Shown in pieces: positions 1 through 10,339 of a stretch of DNA of 64,000 nucleotides (position 1 is its first letter; each line of letters starts with the position of its first letter). A program made the translations under genes and the position numbers. Under the pieces are notes generated by a model, which saw only the letters and a program-made list of their open reading frames with translations, was not told the DNA's origin and did no database searches. Origin of the DNA: Acanthornis magna (lineage: Eukaryota; Chordata; Aves; Passeriformes; Acanthizidae); the NCBI GenBank assembly GCA_036785705.1, contig JAWUZG010000157.1:1512616-1576615 (forward strand). The letters run 5' to 3'.

Positions 1-283
1 TAGCCTCCCAGGAGCAGGTTTAGCTTTTCTATGGAGTGGTCAGTAATTGGGATTGAGTTGTTTGTGTTGAATCATTTGTGTTAGGGAAGACCTGCTTTTC
101 TAGGAATAGATCAGATGGGCCATTTGTAAGTGCTGCGGGACAGAGTTACTTAAAGCAGGGACAGTGTGAGGCTGGGATTGGATGCAGCCGCCGCCAAGGC
201 TCGTGTCTCTGAGAAGGAGTTGAGAAAGCCAAGGGCTGCTCTCTGGCCCTCGTGACTCAGTGGCCAGGCTGCTCTGGGAGGCT
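1..283 (+). repeat. Unit head, low-variation segment (unit 1 example)
   Basis: No internal repeats are visible. The stretch from about 97 to 400 is almost invariant across units 1-18; unit 2 has one C-to-T change, and units 9, 10 and 13 have an A-to-C change just past the end. A TGACTCA heptamer (AP-1-type match) lies at 253-259 and recurs in every unit. A heptamer of this kind is expected by chance every few kilobases, so no regulatory role is claimed. Confidence 0.7.
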
Positions 284-960
284 TTGTGTGAATCTGCCAG
301 CACAGCAGCGAGAGATGTCCCCGAGGAGCTTGTGTGAGTGCAGGTGAGATCAGAGCTCTTGAGCAGCCTGGAGAGCCTGGGGATGTGGCCATGGAGCCGC
401 CAGGATATCTGGTGACCTCGGGGTTCCTATGAGCAGAGGGAGCACTAAGATGTGCCCATGGCACCTGTGTAAGTGCCTGTGGCTGAAGGCCTCTTTTGCA
501 GCCTGGAGAGCCTTGGCATGTGGCCATGAAGCCACAGTGCGTGTCTGTGACATCAGAGCGCTTTGGCAGCATGGAAAGGCCTGGAATGGCTGCAGGGGCC
601 AGAGGTGAGTGCCTGTGACATCACAGCTGTCCAGCAGCAGGGAGAGGGAGGGAACGTCACAGGCGATGCCCTGTGAGTTGCTGTGACAGCGTGGCTCCTT
701 AGCAGCGTGCAGATTGCCGGGATGTTACCCTTGAGGCCCTGGCATTGCCCTTGTCGTGTGTGTTCTTTAGGAAGATAGAGAGAGCCGTGGCATGTCCCCC
801 TGGAAGTGCAGGGAGTGGCAGTTGCAAAAGAGCTCCTTAGCACTTAGAGACAGGTGGGATGTCCCCATGGAGGCACTGTGAGAGCCCGTGACCTCAGAGG
901 TCTTTGGAAGGTGAGAGAGCCGCGGGATGACATGGGATGTGAGCATGGGGAGCCTGTGGG
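284..960 (+). repeat. Block A: degenerate ~68-bp minisatellite inside the unit (unit 1 example)
   Basis: Monomer starts, recognised by a TGTGAGTGCCTGTGAC-like opening, fall at about 333, 402, 468, 538, 604, 672, 743, 811, 877 and 955, with spacings of 66-78. A shorter copy begins near 284. Each monomer then has a TTTGCAGC or TTAGCAGC element, a CTGGAGAGCC element, GGGATGTCCCCATGGAG, and the next TGTGAG. Divergence between monomers is high, so this amplification is much older than that of the 3.46-kb unit. The block recurs in all 19 units. Confidence 0.85.
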
Positions 961-1202
961 CAGGTGTGATCTCCCTGCTTGTGCTGGTGCATCCCTCCCG
1001 GCCTTTTTTCAGGCTGCAGCATGATATGAGCAATGGTGCTGAGGCCTTGGCCTTGAGGAAGGCAGCGGGGCTGAGGTGCTGTGGAGCTTCTGAGAAAGGC
1101 TGTGTGCTGCCAGGAAGTGCTGTGTTCTAAGGTGCTCCTGCTTTTTTTGCTTGTTGAACAGACTTTGAAATTAGTTTTTGCCTGGATGGCATCACATTGG
1201 TG
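961..1202 (+). other. Spacer with pyrimidine tract and T7 run (unit 1 example)
   Basis: It contains CCTTTTTTCAG at 1002-1012, a good 3' splice-site-like sequence, and a T7 run at 1142-1148. In units 6, 11 and 16-19 the T7 run is AT5, one base shorter. GTTGAACAGAC just downstream is replaced by GTTGTTGAGAC in units 4, 10 and 12. The C-run before the pyrimidine tract is the other length-variable site. No gene is seen. Confidence 0.6.
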
Positions 1203-1502
1203 TTGTCCCGCGTTCAGGGAAAGCTGCCGATGAGAAGTGGGGCCAGGCTGAAGGCTTGTTGTGACGAAAGGCCATGCCTTGGGGCCCTGTAAGCAGGGGT
1301 GCCAAAGGAGGCCCTGGCAGCTGTGCTGGGCCGCAGCAGCGGTGAGCAGCAAAGTGCCTGTGCGTGGGGCCTCTGCCAGCCGGCAGCTGTCCCGTTTGCT
1401 GCACTCGGGGGATGCGCGAAGGAGCACGGCTCCTGGGCCCCCCATCCTGCCGCTCCCGGAGGCCTCAGCCTTTGGCCGCTGAGAAGATGGCAAGGCACGT
1501 GA
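1203..1502 (+). promoter_or_regulatory. CpG-dense core, promoter-like candidate (unit 1 example)
   Basis: I count about 17 CG dinucleotides in 300 bp here, far denser than in the flanking sequence of the same unit. It includes CCCGCG, ATGCGCGAAGG, GCCGCTCCCGGAGG and CACGTG at 1496-1501 (an E-box). CpG-dense tracts in methylated vertebrate genomes are often promoters or hypomethylated elements, so this is the best candidate for a regulatory element in each unit. No TATA box or start site can be fixed from sequence. Equivalent cores lie at the same offset in units 2-19. A role is inferred, not shown. Confidence 0.4.
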
Positions 1503-1620
1503 GAGGAGTATTTCAGTAGCTTGGAGGGGAATTTTGCCTCGTAGAGCCTCTTTGTGTGCTTGTGGGAGTGCAGGTGTGCATGCGCTCTCTGCAATGTGGG
1601 AGAGGGGCTGCTCTGGTGGA

Positions 1621-1875
1621 TTCAGAAGTGCTTTAGGTTTGTGCCTAAGTTAGGTCTCGAAGTTCCTGCAGTGCTATGGTAAGGGCTGTGTGGATCGTTT
1701 GCTGAGGTCTTGGGTTTCAGCTCAGTTCTAAGTGAAGTGTTGTGTAGTTGAAGTCCAGTTCAGTTGCAATGCCCTTAAGTGCTGTTGCTGCCCTAAGTTG
1801 TTGATTTGAATTTGGGTTATCAAGTGAAATGTTGCTCAAGTTGAAGTGCTCCTAAGGGAAGTGCTCTTGAGCCTT
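1621..1875 (+). repeat. AAGTG / CTAAGTT-rich degenerate tract (unit 1 example)
   Basis: Short words recur irregularly: GAAGTGCT, CTAAGTTAGG, CTAAGTGAAGTG, TTAAGTGCTG, CTAAGTTG, CAAGTGAAATG, GAAGTGCTCC and GAAGTGCTCT. The composition is T- and G-rich on this strand. It looks like a third, shorter and heavily decayed internal repeat, unrelated to the 68-bp monomer. It changes little between units (GTGAGATG in units 9 and 13 only). Confidence 0.5.
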
Positions 1876-1925
1876 TGAGCCATGTTCTTCTTATGCTGAG
1901 CCTTTGTCTTCTTTAGAGACACAGC

Positions 1926-1953
1926 CTCACACACACGGACAGACAGACAGACA
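1926..1953 (+). repeat. CA / GACA microsatellite (unit 1 example)
   Basis: A short CACACACA run is followed by about four GACA repeats. The repeat number is the same in all 18 complete units. Simple repeats usually change length quickly, so this uniformity supports recent homogenisation of the array, although runs this short are also relatively stable. Confidence 0.85.
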
Positions 1954-2140
1954 TAGATAATTTGGGTTTGATTTCATTTTGGATTGATTGACTCTGGATT
2001 TTTGTTTGTTGCTTTTCCTCGCTGTGCTTTGAGCATGGTGTAAGTAGTAGAGTGAAGCTTGGCAAGGAAGCTTGTCCTGCTGTGGCTTTTCCATGAAATC
2101 TTTCTTTGCCGATAGTTTTCCTATGATTCTTGGAGTGATG
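1954..2140 (+). other. T-rich spacer (unit 1 example)
   Basis: It is rich in TTTG and ATTG words, with GAAGCTTG present twice within about 20 bases (near 2056 and 2068). The second copy is GAAGTTTG in units 7, 11, 13 and 16-18. No gene, RNA structure or mobile element is recognised. Confidence 0.5.
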
Positions 2141-2968
2141 TGCAAGTGCCTGTGCCATCACATGTCTTTAGCAGCGTGGAGCCGCCTGGGATGTCAGCAC
2201 CGAGGTGCTGTGAGTGAGTGCCTGTGACACCAGGGCTTCTGGGCAGCGTGCGGACTCCTGGCGTGTGCCTACGGCTGTCCTGGGACGGCCTGTGAGCTCA
2301 GTGTTCTTTTGAAAGCTGGATAGCTGTGGCGTGTCCCCAGGGAGTTCCTGTGACAAGATGTGACCTCGTGGCTCTTTGGCAGCCTGGAGACGGCTGGAGT
2401 GTGGCCAGGGGGCAAGTGTGAGTGTCAGGGACTGGCCAGGTCTTGAGGAGGATGGAGGGTGTAGGGATGTCCCCATGGAGCCCCTGTGAGTGCCTGTGAG
2501 CTGGCGGCACCTTAGCAGCGTGAGACTGGTGGGCTGTCAGCCCTGAGAGGCTGTTGAAGGCCGTGATGTCGGTGCAGAGAGGTTTGTCAAATGGGAGACT
2601 CGTGGGATGTCCGTATGGAGCCGCTGGGGTTGTGTGTGCCCTCAGTGTTCTTGAGGAGCCTCGAGAGCCCTGGGATGGCCCCGTGGAAGCGCAGGGAGTG
2701 GCTGTGACACAGCAGCGGTGCCTGATGTGATGAAAGGGCCCTGGGATGTCAGCTTGGAATGGCTGTGAGTGCCTGAGAGCACACATCTGTCTCTCATGGC
2801 CGGAGAGCTGTGGCAGGTGCCCATGGTAGGTGTGTGAGTGCAGGTGAGCTCAGGGCTCTGCAGAAGGCTGTAGGCCTGTGGGCTGTGAGGCTGGAAGGCC
2901 TGGGAGTGCTTTTGAGCGGAGTGCTGTGTAGCAGTCGGGAGCCCCCTGGGAGGTTGTAGCAGGATGCT
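2141..2968 (+). repeat. Block B: second set of ~68-bp monomers (unit 1 example)
   Basis: Twelve monomers start at about 2141, 2209, 2291, 2350, 2417, 2485, 2552, 2625, 2693, 2764, 2833 and 2901, with spacings of 59-82. They have the same TGTGAGTGCCTGTGA opening and GGGATGTCCCCATGGAG body as block A, so the two blocks share one origin although 1.2 kb of unrelated sequence separates them. This is the most variable part of the unit. It holds the 17-bp deletion of units 2, 3 and 7 (unit 1 bases about 2527-2543) and most subfamily-defining substitutions. Confidence 0.85.
2401..2416 (+). promoter_or_regulatory. CTCF-like core CCAGGGGGC, one per unit (unit 1 example)
   Basis: CCAGGGGGC at 2405-2413 matches the strongest part of the known vertebrate CTCF consensus (CCASYAGRKGGCR) but not its outer positions. 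The same nine bases occur in all complete units, starting at 2405, 5864, 9304, 12745, 16205, 19664, 23123, 26565, 30024, 33483, 36941, 40401, 43861, 47321, 50780, 54239, 57698 and 61157, even though bases 10-20 upstream vary between units. Binding is not shown. A core match alone is weak evidence. Confidence 0.3.
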
Positions 2969-3459
2969 TTGGGCCGGCTGCTTTGCCTTGGAACGTGGTG
3001 CAGGCACTTGGAGCATGTGCTATTTGCAAATGTCTCCAGGTGTCTTTCAGAGGGCCAGCGTGTGTTGTTTTGGCGTTGAATTCTGCTGAAAGTCCTTCTG
3101 GCAAGGAAGCCTGCATGAAGGTGCTGCTAGTGAGGCAAAGATTTGGCAGATGAGCTGCTGCTGGGAGTTGCAGGCGTCTGCCTGACAGTCAGTCCCTTGA
3201 GAGTGTCAATGTGCAGTCAGTGCCCTTTCCTAGGGGAGGTTTTTCTAGCGTGTTCCTCCTTGGAGTGTGTGAGGGCTCGTGCTGGGGAAGTGGATAGCAA
3301 GCAAGGGCACTCTTGGTGGTGAAGGGAGAGAGAGCTGCCCAGGAGTGTTGGTGTGGTGAGTTCCATGGAGCTCTACTTGGGAATTGGGTTTTTTTGCTTG
3401 CTGTAAGATATGACTGCTTTCCTATTGTTTTCATCGAGTGCACTCCATTGTAGTCTGTG
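2969..3459 (+). other. Unit tail, non-repetitive (unit 1 example)
   Basis: No internal repeat is visible. Near 3293-3305 the units fall into three states: GATAGCAAG (units 1-5), GACACCATC (6-10 and 14) and GACAGCAAG (11-13 and 15-18). The rest is nearly constant. A plus-strand frame of 80 codons spans this segment in units with GACAGCAAG, but a TAG interrupts it in units 1-5, so I do not call it a gene. Confidence 0.6.
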
Positions 3460-6400
3460 TAGCCTCCCAGGAGCAGGTTTAGCTTTTCTATGGAGTGGTC
3501 AGTAATTGGGATTGAGTTGTTTGTGTTGAATCATTTGTGTTAGGGAAGACCTGCTTTTCTAGGAATAGATCAGATGGGCCATTTGTAAGTGCTGCGGGAC
3601 AGAGTTACTTAAAGCAGGGACAGTGTGAGGCTGGGATTGGATGCAGCCGCCGCCAAGGCTTGTGTCTCTGAGAAGGAGTTGAGAAAGCCAAGGGCTGCTC
3701 TCTGGCCCTCGTGACTCAGTGGCCAGGCTGCTCTGGGAGGCTTTGTGTGAATCTGCCAGCACAGCAGCGAGAGATGTCCCCGAGGAGCTTGTGTGAGTGC
3801 AGGTGAGATCAGAGCTCTTGAGCAGCCTGGAGAGCCTGGGGATGTGGCCATGGAGCCGCCAGGATATCTGGTGACCTCGGGGTTCCTATGAGCAGAGGGA
3901 GCACTAAGATGTGCCCATGGCACCTGTGTAAGTGCCTGTGGCTGAAGGCCTCTTTTGCAGCCTGGAGAGCCTTGGCATGTGGCCATGAAGCCACAGTGCG
4001 TGTCTGTGACATCAGAGCGCTTTGGCAGCATGGAAAGGCCTGGAATGGCTGCAGGGGCCAGAGGTGAGTGCCTGTGACATCACAGCTGTCCAGCAGCAGG
4101 GAGAGGGAGGGAATGTCACAGGCGATGCCCTGTGAGTTGCTGTGACAGCGTGGCTCCTTAGCAGCGTGCAGATTGCCGGGATGTTACCCTTGAGGCCCTG
4201 GCATTGCCCTTGTCGTGTGTGTTGTTTAGGAAGATAGAGAGAGCCGTGGCATGTCCCCCTGGAAGGCCAGGGAGTGGCAGTTGCAAAAGAGCTCCTTAGC
4301 ACTTAGAGACAGGTGGGATGTCCCCATGGAGGCACTGTGAGAGCCCGTGACCTCAGAGGTCTTTGGAAGGTGAGAGAGCCGCGGGATGACATGGGATGTG
4401 AGCATGGGGAGCCTGTGGGCAGGTGTGATCTCCCTGCTTGTGCTGGTGCATCCCCCCCGGCCTTTTTTCAGGCTGCAGCATGATATGAGCAATGGTGCTG
4501 AGGCCTTGGCCTTGAGGAAGGCAGCGGGGCTGAGGTGCTGTGGAGCTTCTGAGAAACGCTGTGTGCTGCCAGGAAGTGCTGTGTTCTAAGGTGCTCCTGC
4601 TTTTTTTGCTTGTTGAACAGACTTTGAAATTAGTTTTTGCCTGGATGGCATCACATTGGTGTTGTCCCGCGTTCAGGGAAAGCTGCCGATGAGAAGTGGG
4701 GCCAGGCTGAAGGCTTGTTGTGACTAAAGGCCATGCCTTGGGGCCCTGTAAGCAGGGGTGCCAAAGGAGGCCCTGGCAGCTGTGCTGGGCCGCAGCAGCG
4801 GTGAGCAGCAAAGTCCCTGTGCGTGGGGCCTCTGCCAGCCGGCAGCTGTCCCGTTTGCTGCACTCGGGGGATGCGCGAAGGAGCACGGCTCCTGGGCCCC
4901 CCATCCTGCCGCTCCCGGAGGCCTCAGCCTTTGGCCGCTGAGAAGATGGCAAGGCACGTGAGAGGAGTATTTCAGTAGCTTGGAGGGGAATTTTGCCTCG
5001 TAGAGCCTCTTTGTGTGCTTGTGGGAGTGCAGGTGTGCATGCGCTCTCTGCAATGTGGGAGAGGGGCTGCTCTGGTGGATTCAGAAGTGCTTTAGGTTTG
5101 TGCCTAAGTTAGGTCTCGAAGTTCCTGCAGTGCTATGGTAAGGGCTGTGTGGATCGTTTGCTGAGGTCTTGGGTTTCAGCTCAGTTCTAAGTGAAGTGTT
5201 GTGTAGTTGAAGTCCAGTTCAGTTGCAATGCCCTTAAGTGCTGTTGCTGCCCTAAGTTGTTGATTTGAATTTGGGTTATCAAGTGAAATGTTGCTCAAGT
5301 TGAAGTGCTCCTAAGGGAAGTGCTCTTGAGCCTTTGAGCCATGTTCTTCTTATGCTGAGCCTTTGTCTTCTTTAGAGACACAGCCTCACACACACGGACA
5401 GACAGACAGACATAGATAATTTGGGTTTGATTTCATTTTGGATTGATTGACTCTGGATTTTTGTTTGTTGCTTTTCCTCGCTGTGCTTTGAGCATGGTGT
5501 AAGTAGTAGAGTGAAGCTTGGCAAGGAAGCTTGTCCTGCTGTGGCTTTTCCATGAAATCTTTCTTTGCCGATAGTTTTCCTATGATTCTTGGAGTGATGT
5601 GCAAGTGCCTGTGCCATCACATGTCTTTAGCAGCGTGGAGCCGCCTGGGATGTCAGCACCGAGGTGCTGTGAGTGAGTGCCTGTGACACCAGGGCTTCTG
5701 GGCAGCGTGCGGACTCCTGGCGTGTGCCTACGGCTGTCCTGGGATGGCCTGTGAGCTCAGTGTTCTTTTGAAAGCTGGATAGCTGTGGCGTGTCCCCAGG
5801 GAGTTCCTGTGACAAGATGTGACCTCGTGGCTCTTTGGCAGCCTGGAGATGGCTGGAGTGTGGCCAGGGGGCAAGTGTGAGTGTCAGGGACTTGCCAGCT
5901 CTTGAGGAGGATGGAGGGTGTAGGGATGTCCCCATGGAGCCCCTGTGAGTGCCTGTGAGCTGGCGGCACCTTAGCAGCGTGAGACTGAGAGGCTGTTGAA
6001 GGCCGTGATGTCGGTGCAGAGAGGTTTGTCAAATGGGAGACTCGTGGGATGTCCGTATGGAGCGGCTGGGGTTGTGTGTGCCCTCAGTGTTCTTGAGGAG
6101 CCTCGAGAGCCCTGGGATGGCCCCGTGGAAGCGCAGGGAGTGGCTGTGACACAGCAGCGGTGCCTGATGTGATGAAAGGGCCCTGGGATGTCAGCTTGGA
6201 ATGGCTGTGAGTGCCTGAGAGCACATGAGTCTCTCATGGCCGGAGAGCTGTGGCAGGTGCCCATGGTAGGTGTGTGAGTGCAGGTGAGCTCAGGGCTCTG
6301 CAGAAGGCTGTAGGCCTGTGGGCTGTGAGGCTGGAAGGCCTGGGAGTGCTTTTGAGCGGAGTGCTGTGTAGCAGTCGGGAGCCCCCTGGGAGGTTGTAGC

Positions 6401-6899
6401 AGGATGCTTTGGGCCGGCTGCTTTGCCTTGGAACGTGGTGCAGGCACTTGGAGCATGTGCTATTTGCAAATGTCTCCAGGTGTCTTTCAGAGGGCCAGCG
6501 TGTGTTGTTTTGGCGTTGAATTCTGCTGAAAGTCCTTCTGGCAAGGAAGCCTGCATGAAGGTGCTGCTAGTGAGGCAAAGATTTGGCAGATGAGCTGCTG
6601 CTGGGAGTTGCAGGCGTCTGCCTGACAGTCAGTCCCTTGAGAGTGTCAATGTGCAGTCAGTGCCCTTTCCTAGGGGAGGTTTTTCTAGCGTGTTCCTCCT
6701 TGGAGTGTGTGAGGGCTCGTGCTGGGGAAGTGGATAGCAAGCAAGGGCACTCCTGGTGGTGAAGGGAGAGAGAGCTGCCCAGGAGTGTTGGTGTGGTGAG
6801 TTCCATGGAGCTCTACTTGGGAATTGGGTTTTTTTGCTTGCTGTAAGATATGACTGCTTTCCTATTGTTTTCATCGAGTGCACTCCATTGTAGTCTGTG
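3460..6899 (+). repeat. Macrosatellite unit 2 (3440 bp, short form)
   Basis: It is shorter than unit 1 by a 17-bp deletion in block B at about 5986/5987 (GAGACT joined directly to GAGAGG) and a 2-bp change near 6221-6230 (GCACATGAGT). Private variants are T at 3661 and GTTGTTTAGG near 4221. It shares AGAAACGCTG near 4554 with units 3 and 7, and both deletions with unit 3, so units 2 and 3 look like a recent local duplication. Confidence 0.97.
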
Positions 6900-9800
6900 T
6901 AGCCTCCCAGGAGCAGGTTTAGCTTTTCTATGGAGTGGTCAGTAATTGGGATTGAGTTGTTTGTGTTGAATCATTTGTGTTAGGGAAGACCTGCTTTTCT
7001 AGGAATAGATCAGATGGGCCATTTGTAAGTGCTGCGGGACAGAGTTACTTAAAGCAGGGACAGTGTGAGGCTGGGATTGGATGCAGCCGCCGCCAAGGCT
7101 CGTGTCTCTGAGAAGGAGTTGAGAAAGCCAAGGGCTGCTCTCTGGCCCTCGTGACTCAGTGGCCAGGCTGCTCTGGGAGGCTTTGTGTGAATCTGCCAGC
7201 ACAGCAGCGAGAGATGTCCCCGAGGAGCTTGTGTGAGTGCAGGTGAGATCAGAGCTCTTGAGCAGCCTGGAGAGCCTGGGGATGTGGCCATGGAGCCGCC
7301 AGGATATCTGGTGACCTCGGGGTTCCTATGAGCAGAGGGAGCACTAAGATGTGCCCATGGCACCTGTGTAAGTGCCTGTGGCTGAAGGCCTCTTTTGCAG
7401 CCTGGAGAGCCTTGGCATGTGGCCATGAAGCCACAGTGCGTGTCTGTGACATCAGAGCGCTTTGGCAGCATGGAAAGGCCTGGAATGGCTGCAGGGGCCA
7501 GAGGTGAGTGCCTGTGACATCACAGCTGTCCAGCAGCAGGGAGAGGGAGGGAACGTCACAGGCGATGCCCTGTGAGTTGCTGTGACAGCGTGGCTCCTTA
7601 GCAGCGTGCAGATTGCCGGGATGTTACCCTTGAGGCCCTGGCATTGCCCTTGTCGTGTGTGTTCTTTAGGAAGATAGAGAGAGCCGTGGCATGTCCCCCT
7701 GGAAGTGCAGGGAGTGGCAGTTGCAAAAGAGCTCCTTAGCACTTAGAGACAGGTGGGATGTCCCCATGGAGGCACTGTGAGAGCCCGTGACCTCAGAGGT
7801 CTTTGGAAGGTGAGAGAGCCGCGGGATGACATGGGATGTGAGCATGGGGAGCCTGTGGGCAGGTGTGATCTCCCTGCTTGTGCTGGTGCATCCCTCCCGG
7901 CCTTTTTTCAGGCTGCAGCATGATATGAGCAATGGTGCTGAGGCCTTGGCCTTGAGGAAGGCAGCGGGGCTGAGGTGCTGTGGAGCTTCTGAGAAACGCT
8001 GTGTGCTGCCAGGAAGTGCTGTGTTCTAAGGTGCTCCTGCTTTTTTTGCTTGTTGAACAGACTTTGAAATTAGTTTTTGCCTGGATGGCATCACATTGGT
8101 GTTGTCCCGCGTTCAGGGAAAGCTGCCGATGAGAAGTGGGGCCAGGCTGAAGGCTTGTTGTGACTAAAGGCCATGCCTTGGGGCCCTGTAAGCAGGGGTG
8201 CCAAAGGAGGCCCTGGCAGCTGTGCTGGGCCGCAGCAGCGGTGAGCAGCAAAGTCCCTGTGCGTGGGGCCTCTGCCAGCCGGCAGCTGTCCCGTTTGCTG
8301 CACTCGGGGGATGCGCGAAGGAGCACGGCTCCTGGGCCCCCCATCCTGCCGCTCCCGGAGGCCTCAGCCTTTGGCCGCTGAGAAGATGGCAAGGCACGTG
8401 AGAGGAGTATTTCAGTAGCTTGGAGGGGAATTTTGCCTCGTAGAGCCTCTTTGTGTACTTGTGGGAGTGCAGGTGTGCATGCGCTGTCTGCAATGTGGGA
8501 GAGGGGCTGCTCTGGTGGATTCAGAAGTGCTTTAGCTTTGTGCCTAAGTTAGGTCTCGAAGTTCCTGCAGTGCTATGGTAAGGGCTGTGTGGATCGTTTG
8601 CTGAGGTCTTGGGTTTCAGCTCAGTTCTAAGTGAAGTGTTGTGTAGTTGAAGTCCAGTTCAGTTGCAATGCCCTTAAGTGCTGTTGCTGCCCTAAGTTGT
8701 TGATTTGAATTTGGGTTATCAAGTGAAATGTTGCTCAAGTTGAAGTGCTCCTAAGGGAAGTGCTCTTGAGCCTTTGAGCCATGTTCTTCTTATGCTGAGC
8801 CTTTGTCTTCTTTAGAGACACAGCCTCACACACACGGACAGACAGACAGACATAGATAATTTGGGTTTGATTTCATTTTGGATTGATTGACTCTGGATTT
8901 TTGTTTGTTGCTTTTCCTCGCTGTGCTTTGAGCATGGTGTAAGTAGTAGAGTGAAGCTTGGCAAGGAAGCTTGTCCTGCTGTGGCTTTTCCATGAAATCT
9001 TTCTTTGCCGATAGTTTTCCTATGATTCTTGGAGTGATGTGCAAGTGCCTGTGCCATCACATGTCTTTAGCAGCGTGGAGCCGCCTGGGATGTCAGCACC
9101 GAGGTGCTGTGAGTGAGTGCCTGTGACACCAGGGCTTCTGGGCAGCGTGCGGACTCCTGGCGTGTGCCTACGGCTGTCCTGGGATGGCCTGTGAGCTCAG
9201 TGTTCTTTTGAAAGCTGGATAGCTGTGGCGTGTCCCCAGGGAGTTCCTGTGACAAGATGTGACCTCGTGGCTCTTTGGCAGCCTGGAGATGGCTGGAGTG
9301 TGGCCAGGGGGCAAGTGTGAGTGTCAGGGACTTGCCAGCTCTTGAGGAGGATGGAGGGTGTAGGGATGTCCCCATGGAGCCCCTGTGAGTGCCTGTGAGC
9401 TGGCGGCACCTTAGCAGCGTGAGACTGAGAGGCTGTTGAAGGCCGTGATGTCGGTGCAGAGAGGTTTGTCAAATGGGAGACTCGTGGGATGTCCGTATGG
9501 AGCGGCTGGGGTTGTGTGTGCCCTCAGTGTTCTTGAGGAGCCTCGAGAGCCCTGGGATGGCCCCGTGGAAGCGCAGGGAGTGGCTGTGACACAGCAGCGG
9601 TGCCTGATGTGATGAAAGGGCCCTGGGATGTCAGCTTGGAATGGCTGTGAGTGCCTGAGAGCACATGAGTCTCTCATGGCCGGAGAGCTGTGGCAGGTGC
9701 CCATGGTAGGTGTGTGAGTGCAGGTGAGCTCAGGGCTCTGCAGAAGGCTGTAGGCCTGTGGGCTGTGAGGCTGGAAGGCCTGGGAGTGCTTTTGAGCGGA

Positions 9801-10339
9801 GTGCTGTGTAGCAGTCGGGAGCCCCCTGGGAGGTTGTAGCAGGATGCTTTGGGCCGGCTGCTTTGCCTTGGAACGTGGTGCAGGCACTTGGAGCATGTGC
9901 TATTTGCAAATGTCTCCAGGTGTCTTTCAGAGGGCCAGCGTGTGTTGTTTTGGCGTTGAATTCTGCTGAAAGTCCTTCTGGCAAGGAAGCCTGCATGAAG
10001 GTGCTGCTAGTGAGGCAAAGATTTGGCAGATGAGCTGCTGCTGGGAGTTGCAGGCGTCTGCCTGACAGTCAGTCCCTTGAGAGTGTCAATGTGCAGTCAG
10101 TGCCCTTTCCTAGGGGAGGTTTTTCTAGCGTGTTCCTCCTTGGAGTGTGTGAGGGCTCGTGCTGGGGAAGTGGATAGCAAGCAAGGGCACTCTTGGTGGT
10201 GAAGGGAGAGAGAGCTGCCCAGGAGTGTTGGTGTGGTGAGTTCCATGGAGCTCTACTTGGGAATTGGGTTTTTTTGCTTGCTGTAAGATATGACTGCTTT
10301 CCTATTGTTTTCATCGAGTGCACTCCATTGTAGTCTGTG
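6900..10339 (+). repeat. Macrosatellite unit 3 (3440 bp, short form)
   Basis: It has the same 17-bp deletion (junction about 9426/9427) and 2-bp change (9661-9670) as unit 2. Its early part instead matches unit 1 (GAACGTCAC near 7552, CCCTCCCGG near 7892, GGAAGTGCAGGG near 7701). Its middle shares GCGCTGTCTGC near 8481 and TTTAGCTTTGTG near 8532 with unit 4. It therefore reads as a mosaic of neighbouring unit types. GTGTACTTG near 8454 is private. Confidence 0.97.

Larger units (their letters stand above)
1..3459 (+). repeat. Macrosatellite unit 1 (3459 bp), used as the reference unit
   Basis: Phase is set by the window start, so this may not be the natural unit boundary. Diagnostic states: CCCTCCCGG at about 993-1001 (shared only with unit 3), GAACGTCAC near 652, GACGAAAGG near 1263, CCTACGGCTG near 2269, GAGACGGCTGG near 2387, and GATAGCAAG near 3293. 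It retains more CG dinucleotides at variable sites than most units, so it lies nearer to the inferred undecayed state. It groups with units 4, 5 and 6. Confidence 0.97.

Noticed and set aside
604..628. TGACATCA words in the monomers as CRE sites or decayed TGACGTCA
   Set aside because: No unit keeps the intact TGACGTCA palindrome at these places, so the idea has no direct support.
284..960. A CRISPR array
   Set aside because: The ~68-bp monomers are degenerate along their whole length, with no constant direct repeat alternating with unique spacers and no cas genes. The context is eukaryotic.
1496..1501. CACGTG E-box as a defined binding site
   Set aside because: A single hexamer within a CpG-rich tract is expected by chance. 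It is changed to CACATG in unit 8, so it is mentioned only as part of the CpG core.
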